A stretch of 30,646 nucleotides of DNA, taken from positions 1 through 30,646 of the forward strand of contig CABSNM010000021.1 in NCBI GenBank assembly GCA_902479065.1, written 5' to 3'. This document shows, piece by piece, positions 8,298 through 16,141 of the stretch. A program made the translations under genes and the position numbers. The notes beneath the pieces are model-generated. The model made no database searches, was not told the DNA's origin, and worked only from the letters and a program-made list of their open reading frames with translations. Position 1 is the stretch's first letter; each line of letters begins with the position of its first letter. The stretch comes from an uncultured Collinsella sp. (lineage in GTDB: Bacteria > Actinomycetota > Coriobacteriia > Coriobacteriales > Coriobacteriaceae).

Positions 8298-9578
8298 TTA
8301 CTGCCGTGCAGCACGATCAAAATGCCGGCGTCCAAACAGCAGCAACGCCGCGGGAACTGCCGTCACGACCATGCCCGCACCAACGAGCGTCTGCTGCACG
8401 CCAAACGTCGCCGCCAGCCACGGGGCAATCGCCAGCGGGGCCACGCCGGCGAACATGTTGCCAAAGCCCATGACCGAGTTGACGCGGCCGAGCTGCTCGA
8501 GCGGAGCCGTCGTTTGCACGATGGTGTTGTGGAGCGGATTGACGACACCCCAGGCAACGCCCAGGGCGATCTGGCCGATGAGAGCCACGCCCACGTACGG
8601 CGTTCCCACGTAGAGCAGGCTTCCCAGACCCACGGACATGAGCGCCACAAGCAGCGTTTTGAGGCTGACGAAGCGCGGCGGCAAGCGGAGCGCGACCACG
8701 GCGCCCAGTACCGCGCCCACACCGCTGGCCGACGAGAGCCAGCCCATCCACTCAACACCGACATGCAGGACATCGCGGTAGAAGAACGACTCCAGCGGAT
8801 CGAAGGCACCGTAGCCAAAGTTCGAAAGAAAGATAATGAAGAACAGCAGGGCGAGAACGCTATTGGTAAAGACCGTCTTGATGCTAGTCGCAAAGGTGAC
8901 ACGAGTGGATGCGCTGGGGTTGGAGCTTTGTCTCGCACGCTCCCCTTCATCTGCCGAATCGGCATCCGCATCCCCGGCGACATGGCTGGTCTGCGGCCTA
9001 AAGCCCCAGCCGGCGAGAAGCGCCAACGCGGTAAAGAGCATCATAAGCACGAACACCGCGCGCGACGACGCAGCCGCCGCGACAAAGCCGCCCAGCGTGG
9101 GGCCAACGATGATACTCACGTTTGAAAACATGGCGATGGCGGAGTTGATGTCTTTGAGCTCGACAGAATCGTCGGTGAGGTAGGCCGGATAGGATGTGGC
9201 GATGGACTGGGCGAACCCCATCACAAAGCCCAGGAGCACCGCGCCGGCAAGGACTGTTCCGGTCGCGCTGCCAAAGGCGAGGATTGACGCGCCGGTTGCC
9301 AGCGTGCCCACGATGCTCAGCAGAAAATGGTGGCGCGGGCCCCAAGCGTCGAGCGCGGCGCCGCCCGCAAAGGATCCCAAGATCACGAATACGTTCATAA
9401 AAAGGACGGCCAGCGACGTCGCGACGACCGAGGCATCGTCCGCATAGGTGAGCGTTCCGATGACGCCGATAAAGTAGCTGGTCTGAAAGCCGGTGTAGAT
9501 GAGAAAGCGCATCGCCACCAGGCGCTTGGCCTGCACGGGCAGCGATGATTGAGGCTTTGAGAAAAGAGGAGCGAGCAT
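8298..9578 (-). CDS. MFS transporter
   Basis: A 426-residue inner-membrane transporter of the major facilitator superfamily with the usual two groups of hydrophobic helices joined by a hydrophilic loop (about 200-230, Asp/Glu/Arg-rich). A motif-A-like stretch GGAALDAWGPRHH follows TM2, and the tract SNVSIIVGPTLGGFVAAAA is typical of TM5. The ATG at 9578 is preferred over two upstream in-frame starts because AAGGAG sits 5 nt before it. The pattern suggests an MFS_3/EntS-like drug or siderophore exporter, but the substrate is unknown. The stop codon abuts a family A repeat, which may serve as its transcription end. Confidence 0.88.
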   Translation of the reverse strand: MLAPLFSKPQSSLPVQAKRLVAMRFLIYTGFQTSYFIGVIGTLTYADDASVVATSLAVLFMNVFVILGSFAGGAALDAWGPRHHFLLSIVGTLATGASILAFGSATGTVLAGAVLLGFVMGFAQSIATSYPAYLTDDSVELKDINSAIAMFSNVSIIVGPTLGGFVAAAASSRAVFVLMMLFTALALLAGWGFRPQTSHVAGDADADSADEGERARQSSNPSASTRVTFATSIKTVFTNSVLALLFFIIFLSNFGYGAFDPLESFFYRDVLHVGVEWMGWLSSASGVGAVLGAVVALRLPPRFVSLKTLLVALMSVGLGSLLYVGTPYVGVALIGQIALGVAWGVVNPLHNTIVQTTAPLEQLGRVNSVMGFGNMFAGVAPLAIAPWLAATFGVQQTLVGAGMVVTAVPAALLLFGRRHFDRAARQ

Positions 9579-9752
9579 GGAGACTCCTTGTTTCATGCGA
9601 ATACGGACGGCGGGCATTCGCCACCGTCTGTCAAATCAATCTATCCGCATGAAACATTAAGGACGCATTGAGCCCCTTCTCTCCGTTTTTCGCCCGTCAT
9701 GAACTACTTGGTAGATTGTAAGGCATGTCCCACACATCTACCATAGCAATAA

Positions 9753-9785
9753 CCACCACAAAGGTGCCTGGCCCCTTTGTGGTGG
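9753..9785. repeat. Palindromic repeat, family B (copy 3)
   Basis: A perfect 12-bp stem CCACCACAAAGG / CCTTTGTGGTGG around TGCCTGGCC. It lies between the MFS start and the end of moaC-mobB. Confidence 0.8.
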
Positions 9786-9806
9786 AAATGACGTTTGCCC
9801 AGATAA

Positions 9807-9843
9807 AACCTGCCAAAATAAACCTGTCCCTTTTTGGCAGGTT
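9807..9843. repeat. Palindromic repeat, family B-like, just after the moaC-mobB stop
   Basis: Stem AACCTGCCAAAA / TTTTTGGCAGGTT with a spacer containing CCTGTCCC, a tract also found in copy 4. It lies 12 bases past the moaC-mobB stop, so it could act as a terminator on the minus strand, though no clear U-tract follows. Confidence 0.65.
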
Positions 9844-9855
9844 CAGCGTCAAGCC

Positions 9856-11157
9856 TTAAAGATGGTCTTGGATGAGATCGCAGATGGCTCGGGCGTCGTT
9901 GATGTTGATGGCTCGGGTCGCAAAGCCGGCATCGAAGGCCTGGCGTGCAAGGGCCTCATTGCAGGCAAGGGCCAGCGTGCGGCCGTCGACTAGGTCGAGC
10001 GAGCTCTTGCCGCGCAGACGGTCGACACCGGAGCGCGCGACCACGATGTTGTCGAAGCCCTCGGTCTTGTAGCCCTCGATGATCACCACATCGACATCGT
10101 TGTAACGCGATAGCAGCTCGCGCGCGGGCATCTCGTCCTCCTCGCGCGTGTCGGCGTACTCCGCCCAGCGCGTGGCGCAGATGAGGCCCACGTGTTTGGA
10201 TCCGGCCTGGTGATGGCGCCACGTATCCTTAGCGGGCACATCGATATCAAAACCGTGATGCCCATGATGCTTGAGCGAACCCACGCGCAGGCCGCGGCGG
10301 GTGAGCTCGGCAATGACCTTCTCGACGAGCGTGGTCTTGCCCGAGTTCTGGTAGCCGATAAACGCGATCGCGGGGACGGCCGGAGCTGGAACTGTGGGCG
10401 CGACGGCGACGGACGCGCTTGCGAGCGTGGCACCGTCAGCGGCCACAGACTCAACGGCAGTGGCCTGACGCTCTGCACGATCCCACACGCCCGAGCGGCC
10501 GCCCTCCTTGTGCAGCAGGCGCACGTCGACGATCTCCATGCCGCGATCGACCGCCTTGCACATGTCATAGATCGTTAGGCACGCGGCACTCGCTCCAGTC
10601 AGGGCCTCCATCTCAATACCCGTCTTGCCCGTCACGACGGCCGTAACCAGTACGTGAAAGCCAACCTGCCCGTCCGCGCGCGCCGGCGCCCAGCCCTCGG
10701 GCACGTCATCGACAGGCGTCCCTGCCGGAGCGATGGGCGCAATGTCGCACTTGCTCTTGGTAATGAGCAACGGATGGCACATGGGGATGATGTCGCTCGT
10801 GCGCTTGATGGCCATGATGCCCGCCACGCGCGCGCAGGCAAGCACATCGCCCTTTTTGGCGCGGTCCTGCAGCACCATGGCTTGCGTCTCGGGGTGCATG
10901 AGAATGGTGCCCTCGGCGATGGCGATGCGATGGGTCTCGGCCTTGTCGGACACGTCGACCATGCGTACCTCGCCCTTGGCGTCTACGTGCGTCAGCTCGT
11001 CGCGACGGGCATCACGGGTGGGCTCGGCGGCAGTGTTGGCAGTCGGCTGCGCAGACGCGTCGGCATCGCCAGCATTCGCCGCAGCCGTGACTTTGTGGGC
11101 AGACATCGCGGCCCTGCGAGCGGCCTTGGTGGCATCGGCGTACCTGCTCTTGGCCAT
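9856..11157 (-). CDS. moaC: MoaC-MobB fusion: cyclic pyranopterin monophosphate synthase plus Mo-cofactor guanylation GTPase
   Basis: A 433-residue fusion of two molybdenum-cofactor enzymes. After an Ala-rich, low-complexity N-terminus (about 1-55), the MoaC domain shows VRMVDVSDK, IPMCHPLL and GKTGIEMEALTGASAACLT; MoaC converts the MoaA product to cPMP. After an Ala/Pro/Val linker (about 235-265), the MobB domain has the P-loop IGYQNSGKTTLVEK, then LKHHGHHGFDIDVPAKDTW and VVIIEGYK; MobB helps form the guanine dinucleotide cofactor. The ATG at 11157 has GGAGG 8 nt upstream and lies 4 bases after the moaA stop, so the two genes are one operon. MoaC and MobB are normally separate proteins, and the two halves act at the early and late ends of the pathway. 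Confidence 0.93.
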   Translation of the reverse strand: MAKSRYADATKAARRAAMSAHKVTAAANAGDADASAQPTANTAAEPTRDARRDELTHVDAKGEVRMVDVSDKAETHRIAIAEGTILMHPETQAMVLQDRAKKGDVLACARVAGIMAIKRTSDIIPMCHPLLITKSKCDIAPIAPAGTPVDDVPEGWAPARADGQVGFHVLVTAVVTGKTGIEMEALTGASAACLTIYDMCKAVDRGMEIVDVRLLHKEGGRSGVWDRAERQATAVESVAADGATLASASVAVAPTVPAPAVPAIAFIGYQNSGKTTLVEKVIAELTRRGLRVGSLKHHGHHGFDIDVPAKDTWRHHQAGSKHVGLICATRWAEYADTREEDEMPARELLSRYNDVDVVIIEGYKTEGFDNIVVARSGVDRLRGKSSLDLVDGRTLALACNEALARQAFDAGFATRAININDARAICDLIQDHL

Positions 11158-11161
11158 ATGA

Positions 11162-12217
11162 TCATCCTCCGATTTGGGACATAAATCGTTGCGTGCCCTC
11201 AATTATCGCGTGTTCCTGCGGTTTGTGGGCCACGGCATCGCGCCAAATCGAAAGTACCTGCATATCATCACCACGGCGCAACGCCTCACGCACCGAATAC
11301 TCGGCATCGCTGAACAGGCACGGACGCACGTTGCCATCGGCCGTCAGGCGCAGACGGTTGCAGCTCGCGCAAAAATGATTGGACATGGCGCTAATGAAGC
11401 CGATCGTTCCCGCCGCGCCCGGAAAGTGCCAATAGCGCGCAGGGCCCGCGCCGGCAGGAGCGTCGTTGATGTCGAGCGGCTCGAGCTCGCCCAGTCCCGC
11501 CGCGGCGGCCCCGGCATTGATATGCGCCCGCAGCTCGTCGCTCGGCACGGTATCGCTCACATCCCACAGCTCGGGATTGAGCGCGGGAGCATGCGGATCC
11601 ACAGCGCAATGCGAGCTCGTGCGCTCGTCACCAATGGGCATGTATTCGATAAAGCGCAGGTGGATGGGGCGGTCGACGGTCAGCCGTGCAAGGGCCGCCA
11701 CATCCTGGTTGAGTCGGCGCACCACAACGCAGTTGACCTTAACGGGTTCAAAGCCCCAAGCCAGCGCCGCGTCGATGCCAGCCATGGTCTGCTCGAGTCG
11801 ACCCAGGCGCGTGATCTTTCCAAAGAGCGTAGGGTCGAGTGTGTCGAGCGAAATGTTGACGCGGTTAAGACCGGCGTCTTTGAGCTGCGGCGCCAACTTG
11901 GGCAGCAGGGCGCCATTGGTGGTGAGCGAGATGTCCTCGATCTGCGGAATCGCGCGGATGTCGCGAATGAGCGGGATGATACGGCGGCTGACCAGCGGCT
12001 CGCCGCCCGTCAGGCGTACGCGGCGAATGCCCTCCCCCGCTACCAAGCGCACAAAGCGGGCGATTTCCTCGGCACTGAGCAGCTCGTCGTGCGCACGGGG
12101 CGCCACGCCATCGGCCGGCATGCAGTAAATGCAGCGGAAATTGCATTTGTCGGTAACGGCAATGCGCAGGTAGTTGATATCGCGACCAAAGCCGTCATGT
12201 TGCACGCGGTCGCTCAC
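11162..12217 (-). CDS. moaA: GTP 3',8-cyclase MoaA (radical SAM)
   Basis: A 351-residue radical SAM enzyme making 3',8-cyclo-7,8-dihydro-GTP, the first step of molybdenum cofactor synthesis. The N-terminal cluster motif is CNFRCIYC (C25, C29, C32), followed by the SAM-binding TGGEPL. The C-terminal cluster is CASCNRLRLTADGNVRPC, which binds the substrate-side 4Fe-4S cluster. The protein ends in the typical Gly-Gly (SQIGG). The GTG start has GGGAGGG about 6 nt upstream. It is the first gene of a two-gene operon with moaC-mobB. MoaD, MoaE and MoeA are not in the window. Confidence 0.97.
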   Translation of the reverse strand: MSDRVQHDGFGRDINYLRIAVTDKCNFRCIYCMPADGVAPRAHDELLSAEEIARFVRLVAGEGIRRVRLTGGEPLVSRRIIPLIRDIRAIPQIEDISLTTNGALLPKLAPQLKDAGLNRVNISLDTLDPTLFGKITRLGRLEQTMAGIDAALAWGFEPVKVNCVVVRRLNQDVAALARLTVDRPIHLRFIEYMPIGDERTSSHCAVDPHAPALNPELWDVSDTVPSDELRAHINAGAAAAGLGELEPLDINDAPAGAGPARYWHFPGAAGTIGFISAMSNHFCASCNRLRLTADGNVRPCLFSDAEYSVREALRRGDDMQVLSIWRDAVAHKPQEHAIIEGTQRFMSQIGG

Positions 12218-12351
12218 GCAACCCTCCCCTCATGCGGCGTTTTATTCTTCGGAAAACATAATACCCCACGAGAGATTCATGCCGACACCCGTACGACAGG
12301 ACAGGTCGCTTCGAGCAAAACCGGCTTCCCAAGCCCATCCTCAGCATACAA

Positions 12352-12412
12352 ACCATCACAACATTCGATGCTTTTCCCATTTTTGGCAAAAAGCGTCGAA
12401 TGTTGTGATGGT
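12352..12412. repeat. Palindromic repeat, family A (copy 2)
   Basis: A 17-bp perfect arm pair ACCATCACAACATTCGA / TCGAATGTTGTGATGGT. The spacer forms a second stem (GCTTTT / AAAAGC) and contains TTTTTGGCAAAAA. It lies in the 235-base gap between the PD-(D/E)XK-like gene stop and the moaA start; nothing else recognisable is in that gap. Confidence 0.85.
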
Positions 12413-12452
12413 CCGCCTGCCCACGGCATCCCGTAGAAGGGCCGGAACGTCC

Positions 12453-13490
12453 CTAAAGGCCGCTGTCCCAGTGCCGAATCACGAATTCTCGCAGGTCGTT
12501 TTGCCGCTTTTGGAACGCTTCGCTTCGATCGCACTTAAGGCCCATAGCGAGCGCGATGGCGTTCATCGCCCGATGCAATTGCAGCTGGTGGGCAAACTGA
12601 GTCCCGGTGAGGACGATCATCCTAAAGCCCAGCGCGCTCAGCACGGTCATACGCTCCGCATCCGACGCGCTGCGCTGTTTATCAAGATGGTCCGAGCCGT
12701 TGTACTCAATCCCCGTACCGCTCGCAGGCGCATATACGTCGATCTCGAAATACCCGGCCTTTGCAAGATACTTGAACTCATTGGGAACATCGACCCGATG
12801 GTTGAGCTCGATCTTGGCGTATCCCAGCCCTCCCTGGGAACGCTTTGCTACGACCATGATTGCGGTGGCCGTCTCCATGGGCGACCGCGCGCCATCGTGC
12901 ACGCGCTTGAGCACGGCGGCCGCGCGTATGGCCCCCTGACGAGATCGGTTCTCATTGCAATAAGCAATCAAGTCGGCGACGGTATACCTCTGCCCCATCT
13001 CGATATAATCGCCTGTCGACAGATGATTCAAATGGTATCGGGCGCAGATTTCGTAGCCATATTCCAGCTGCTCGGGCTCGCTCATCCACGAACCCGCTTG
13101 GACAAAGCACATGACCTCATCAACCACCAGAAGGCCCTCTGCCACCTCGATAAGATGGTCTGGAGGTATCGGCGCCCCAAACACGTGGCACCTAAATCCA
13201 GCCGGCGTCGAGCGTTCAAAATCGAAGTTGACGAGCGTGTCGATATGATCGAGCTCTTCTCGTGGAATACCAAGTGAAACCAGATAGTCGGTAACGATCC
13301 CAACTGCCGTCGAAGCCCTCAGTCCCTTGGCATCGAGTCCCAATTTGGGCAGGCTCGCAGTCGGCTCCGCCTCGTTAGCAAGCGAGTCCTCATCGTATAG
13401 GATACTTGCTCGCGAGAGCGGCTCGGACGGGCGCGCCACGTTGTGGTACAGCCAGGCAGTCTTATGGGACAGGACGATCGGCAGGTCCAT
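12453..13490 (-). CDS. Uncharacterised protein with a DUF559-like PD-(D/E)XK domain
   Basis: A 345-residue cytoplasmic protein. The ATG has GGAGGG 4-5 nt upstream. The N-terminal two thirds (HKTAWLYHNVARP, then ARYHLNHLSTGDYI) recall AbiEi-like or VSR-associated Actinomycetota proteins but I cannot name the family. The C-terminus has the order seen in DUF559/very-short-patch-repair folds: E206 in SPMETATA, D251 in FEIDVY, E262 in IEYNGSDH, then SDAER and LGFRMIVLTGTQF. This suggests a nuclease-like fold, but the third catalytic residue is not the standard ExK, so activity is not assured. It stands alone between two family A repeats. Role unknown; nucleic-acid binding or defence is only a guess. 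Confidence 0.7.
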   Translation of the reverse strand: MDLPIVLSHKTAWLYHNVARPSEPLSRASILYDEDSLANEAEPTASLPKLGLDAKGLRASTAVGIVTDYLVSLGIPREELDHIDTLVNFDFERSTPAGFRCHVFGAPIPPDHLIEVAEGLLVVDEVMCFVQAGSWMSEPEQLEYGYEICARYHLNHLSTGDYIEMGQRYTVADLIAYCNENRSRQGAIRAAAVLKRVHDGARSPMETATAIMVVAKRSQGGLGYAKIELNHRVDVPNEFKYLAKAGYFEIDVYAPASGTGIEYNGSDHLDKQRSASDAERMTVLSALGFRMIVLTGTQFAHQLQLHRAMNAIALAMGLKCDRSEAFQKRQNDLREFVIRHWDSGL

Positions 13491-13591
13491 GAGCCCTCCA
13501 ATGGAGTCGGATAACCAACCTTATTCCCCTGCCCACGGGTCCGCACACCTTCGTGCGCAAGAAAGCGATTCCACCCGTTCGAGTGGCAGAA

Positions 13592-13656
13592 AAACCATCA
13601 CAATATTCGATGCTTTTCCCGATTTTGGCAAAAAACGCCGAATGTTGTGATGGTTT
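13592..13656. repeat. Palindromic repeat, family A (copy 3)
   Basis: Arms AAACCATCACAATATTCG (13592-13609) and CGAATGTTGTGATGGTTT (13639-13656); one position is a G-U pair. The spacer again has GATTTTGGCAAAAA. It lies between divergent genes, so it cannot be only a transcription terminator. Confidence 0.85.
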
Positions 13657-13755
13657 GAGGCGAGGTGAGGGGCGCTAAGCCTACACGGCGCATGCCCGTA
13701 TTCAAATGGAAATGAATACAGGCTCACTTATTTCGCCCCACCGCCAACATAAACC

Positions 13756-13779
13756 TTGACTCTACAATCGTTATAGGGT
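13756..13779 (+). promoter_or_regulatory. Candidate MerR-type operator and -35 element upstream of the MATE gene
   Basis: TTGACT at 13756-13761 overlaps an imperfect dyad, ACTCTACA - ATCGT - TATAGGGT, with 6 of 8 positions paired. This matches the general MerR operator plan, in which the dyad sits in an over-long spacer. The -10 is weak: TTCACT at 19 bases or TACACT at 24. A MerR-family gene lies immediately downstream of the MATE gene, which supports the reading. Confidence 0.4.
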
Positions 13780-13826
13780 TTTCACTACACTGGTACGTAA
13801 ACAAACCAAGCCAGAAAGCCCCGCCC

Positions 13827-15173
13827 ATGGAACACGACCTCACACACGGCAATGTCCTCAAGACCATCGCGGTCTTTGCCCTGCCCTATATGCTCTCGTA
13901 CTTTTTGCAGATGCTCTACGGCATGGCCGACCTGTACATGATGGGGCAGTTTAGCGGTGCCGCCGGCATCACCGCCGTGGGCAATGGCGCGCAGACGCTC
14001 TACATCATTACCGTGACGCTCGTGGGCCTGGCCATGGGAACGACGGTTATCGTCGGCCACGCCGTGGGCTCACACCGCTTCGACCGCGCCGAGACCGCCA
14101 TCGGCAACACCATTACGCTGTTTATGGGCGTCTCGGTGGTACTGGCCGTCATCTTGTTTGCACTATGCCCGCAAATCGTGGCGCTCATTGGCACGCCGCC
14201 CGAGGCAGTCGAAGGCACCGCCGCCTACCTGCGTATCTGCTTTGTCGGCATTCCGTTTATCGCCGCATACAACATTCTCTCGGCCATCTTTCGCGGCCTG
14301 GGCGATTCGCGCTCGCCCATGTACGTGATTGGCGTGGCGTGCATCATCAACATCGCGCTCGACTTTCTGTTTATCGGCCACATGGGGCTCGGCCCCGTGG
14401 GTGCGGCGCTCGGCACGGTAACCGCCCAGACGGTCAGTGTTGCCCTCGCGCTCGTGTGGCTCAAGAGCCGCCGCACGAACATCCACGTTAAGCGCAGCGA
14501 CCTGCGCCCCCAGCCCGAGGTGCTCGGCAGCATTCTCAAGATCGGCGTGCCCGTGGCCGTGCAGGACGGTTGCATCCAGGTGGCGTTTATGTTTATCACC
14601 GTCATCGCCAACCACCGAGGGCTCGTCGACGCCGCCGCCGTGGGCCTAGTCGAGAAGATGATCAGCTTTTTGTTCATTGTGCCGAGCTCCATGGGCGCCA
14701 CCGTCAGCGCGCTCACGGCGCAAAATGCCGGCGCGGGCAAGGGCGATCGCGCGCGCCAGGTGCTCAAGGACGCCATGACGATCTCGGTGGTGTACGGCTG
14801 CCTGATCACGGTGCTGATGTGGCTGGTGGCGCCGGCGTTTATTGGCTTTTTTGCCAAGGACCCCGCGGTGGTCGCGGCCGGTACCGGCTATATGCACAGT
14901 TATATTTTCGATGCAATCTTTGCCGGCATCCACATTTGCTTTAGCGGCTTTTTCGCTGCATACGGCAAGAGCTACATCGGCTTTGCGCACAACGTGCTGG
15001 CCGTGGCGCTCATTCGCGTGCCCGGCGCGTGGCTGCTGTCGAACGCCTATTCCGACACGCTGTTTCCCATGGGCATCGCCTCGCCATGCGGGTCGGTTTT
15101 GTCGGCAGTCATCTGTGTTGTCGCGTTTACCGTGCTCAACCGGCGCGGGGCTTTTGACAAGTTGGTAGCGTAG
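13827..15173 (+). CDS. MATE family efflux transporter
   Basis: A 448-residue multidrug/toxin extrusion antiporter with about 12 membrane helices. Typical features are an early YMLSYFLQMLYGMADLYMMGQF (MATE TM1-TM2), ILSAIFRGLGDSRSPMYV, VGAALGTVTAQ and a second half repeating the fold (PVAVQDGCIQ, SALTAQNAGAGKGDRA). The ATG start has only a weak AGAAAG about 9 nt upstream. The MerR-type regulator 56 bases downstream on the same strand likely controls it, probably in response to a toxic substrate. The substrate cannot be predicted. Confidence 0.92.
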   Translation: MEHDLTHGNVLKTIAVFALPYMLSYFLQMLYGMADLYMMGQFSGAAGITAVGNGAQTLYIITVTLVGLAMGTTVIVGHAVGSHRFDRAETAIGNTITLFMGVSVVLAVILFALCPQIVALIGTPPEAVEGTAAYLRICFVGIPFIAAYNILSAIFRGLGDSRSPMYVIGVACIINIALDFLFIGHMGLGPVGAALGTVTAQTVSVALALVWLKSRRTNIHVKRSDLRPQPEVLGSILKIGVPVAVQDGCIQVAFMFITVIANHRGLVDAAAVGLVEKMISFLFIVPSSMGATVSALTAQNAGAGKGDRARQVLKDAMTISVVYGCLITVLMWLVAPAFIGFFAKDPAVVAAGTGYMHSYIFDAIFAGIHICFSGFFAAYGKSYIGFAHNVLAVALIRVPGAWLLSNAYSDTLFPMGIASPCGSVLSAVICVVAFTVLNRRGAFDKLVA

Positions 15174-15229
15174 CGGGGCAACGCGAGTCTGACGCCCCTC
15201 CCCTGCTTTTTACCGAAAGGAGCGGTCCT

Positions 15230-16077
15230 GTGACCGACACGCCAAGTGAACATACTGAGGGCCTGCTCCGCATTGGCGAAGTGGCACGCCTGTTTAACCT
15301 GAGCGTGGGCACGTTGCGCCATTACGAGCAGATGGGCTTGCTGGACCCGGCGCACATCGATCCGGCAAGTGGGTACCGCTACTACGGATCGCGGCAGCTC
15401 TCCACCCTCAATACCATCAGTCATCTGCGTGTTCTCGACTTGCCGCTCGCACAAATCCGCGAGTTTGTGACTACGCGCGATGTGGACCTTATGCAGCGGC
15501 AGCTGGCTCAGCAGCAAAAGCTCATCGAGCGCAAGCGACGTGAGCTGGAGCGTGTGTCGCGCAAGATCGATAACCGGCTTGCTCTGCTGCACAATGCCTT
15601 GAACATCGAGCTCAATACCATTTGCACAATCGATGCGCCCGAGCTTCGCTGCGCCGTGTTGCGCGAACGCGTCAACCCCACCGATGCCTATGCGCTGGAG
15701 TGGCAAATTCGTCAACTGCAGAGGGCCAGCACGAGACCTTTGTCTTCCTGGGCAACTTGGGCGTCGGGATTAGCGCCGAGCGCCTGGCCGCCGGCGACTT
15801 TGATGGCTACGACGAGGTCTTTTTGCTGCTCGATGACACCGATGACTACGTGGGCGACGTCGAGACGCGAACCGCCGCGCGCTGCCTGACCATAAGCTTC
15901 CGCGGCACGCACGGGCAAGCAGGCCCGCGCTATGAGCAGCTGCTCGGCTATATGCGCGAACATAACCTGACACCCGCCGGTCCATCGCGCGAGATTGCCC
16001 TGATCGATGACATCATCAGCGACGACCCCGCGACCTACGTGACGCAGATCACGGTGCCGGTCGCCCCGTCCAAATAA
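15230..16077 (+). pseudogene. MerR-family regulator with effector-binding domain, frameshifted
   Basis: A transcription regulator split by a one-base frame change. The GTG start has AAAGGAG 7 nt upstream. The N-terminal winged helix is intact (LLRIGEVARLFNLSVGTLRHYEQMGLL, SGYRYYGSRQLSTL), followed by a coiled coil (about 80-125). At about 15715-15730 the frame must shift to continue into EGQHETFVFLGNLG, FDGYDEVFLLLDDTDD and LTISFRGTHGQAGPRYEQLL, a GyrI-like (BmrR-type) ligand-binding domain ending at 16077. The first frame otherwise runs to 15889 as unrelated sequence. Length 848 bases is one short of a whole number of codons, which fits a single-base deletion. This is either a real pseudogene or a sequencing error near the GAGGGCC tract. 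DNA binding could survive without ligand sensing. Confidence 0.82.
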
Positions 16078-16122
16078 GAACCACCCGGAAGGCAGTTCAA
16101 TCATGCTTTCCGGGCTGTTCTT
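16076..16122. terminator. Bidirectional terminator between merR and ligA
   Basis: Nested stem: AAGAAC / GTTCTT outside, CCCGGAAGGCA (16084-16094) / TGCTTTCCGGG (16104-16114) inside, with one G-U pair. It starts at the merR stop and lies 20 bases from the ligA stop on the other strand, as expected for a shared terminator of convergent genes. Confidence 0.65.
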
Positions 16123-16141
16123 CAATTTGACTATTGATGCC

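Noticed and set aside
13505..13520. Third copy of the GATAACC tract (GTCGGATAACCAACC)
   Set aside because: It lacks the preceding GCAGTGCCTCC and the flanking stems of the two RNA elements; likely chance.
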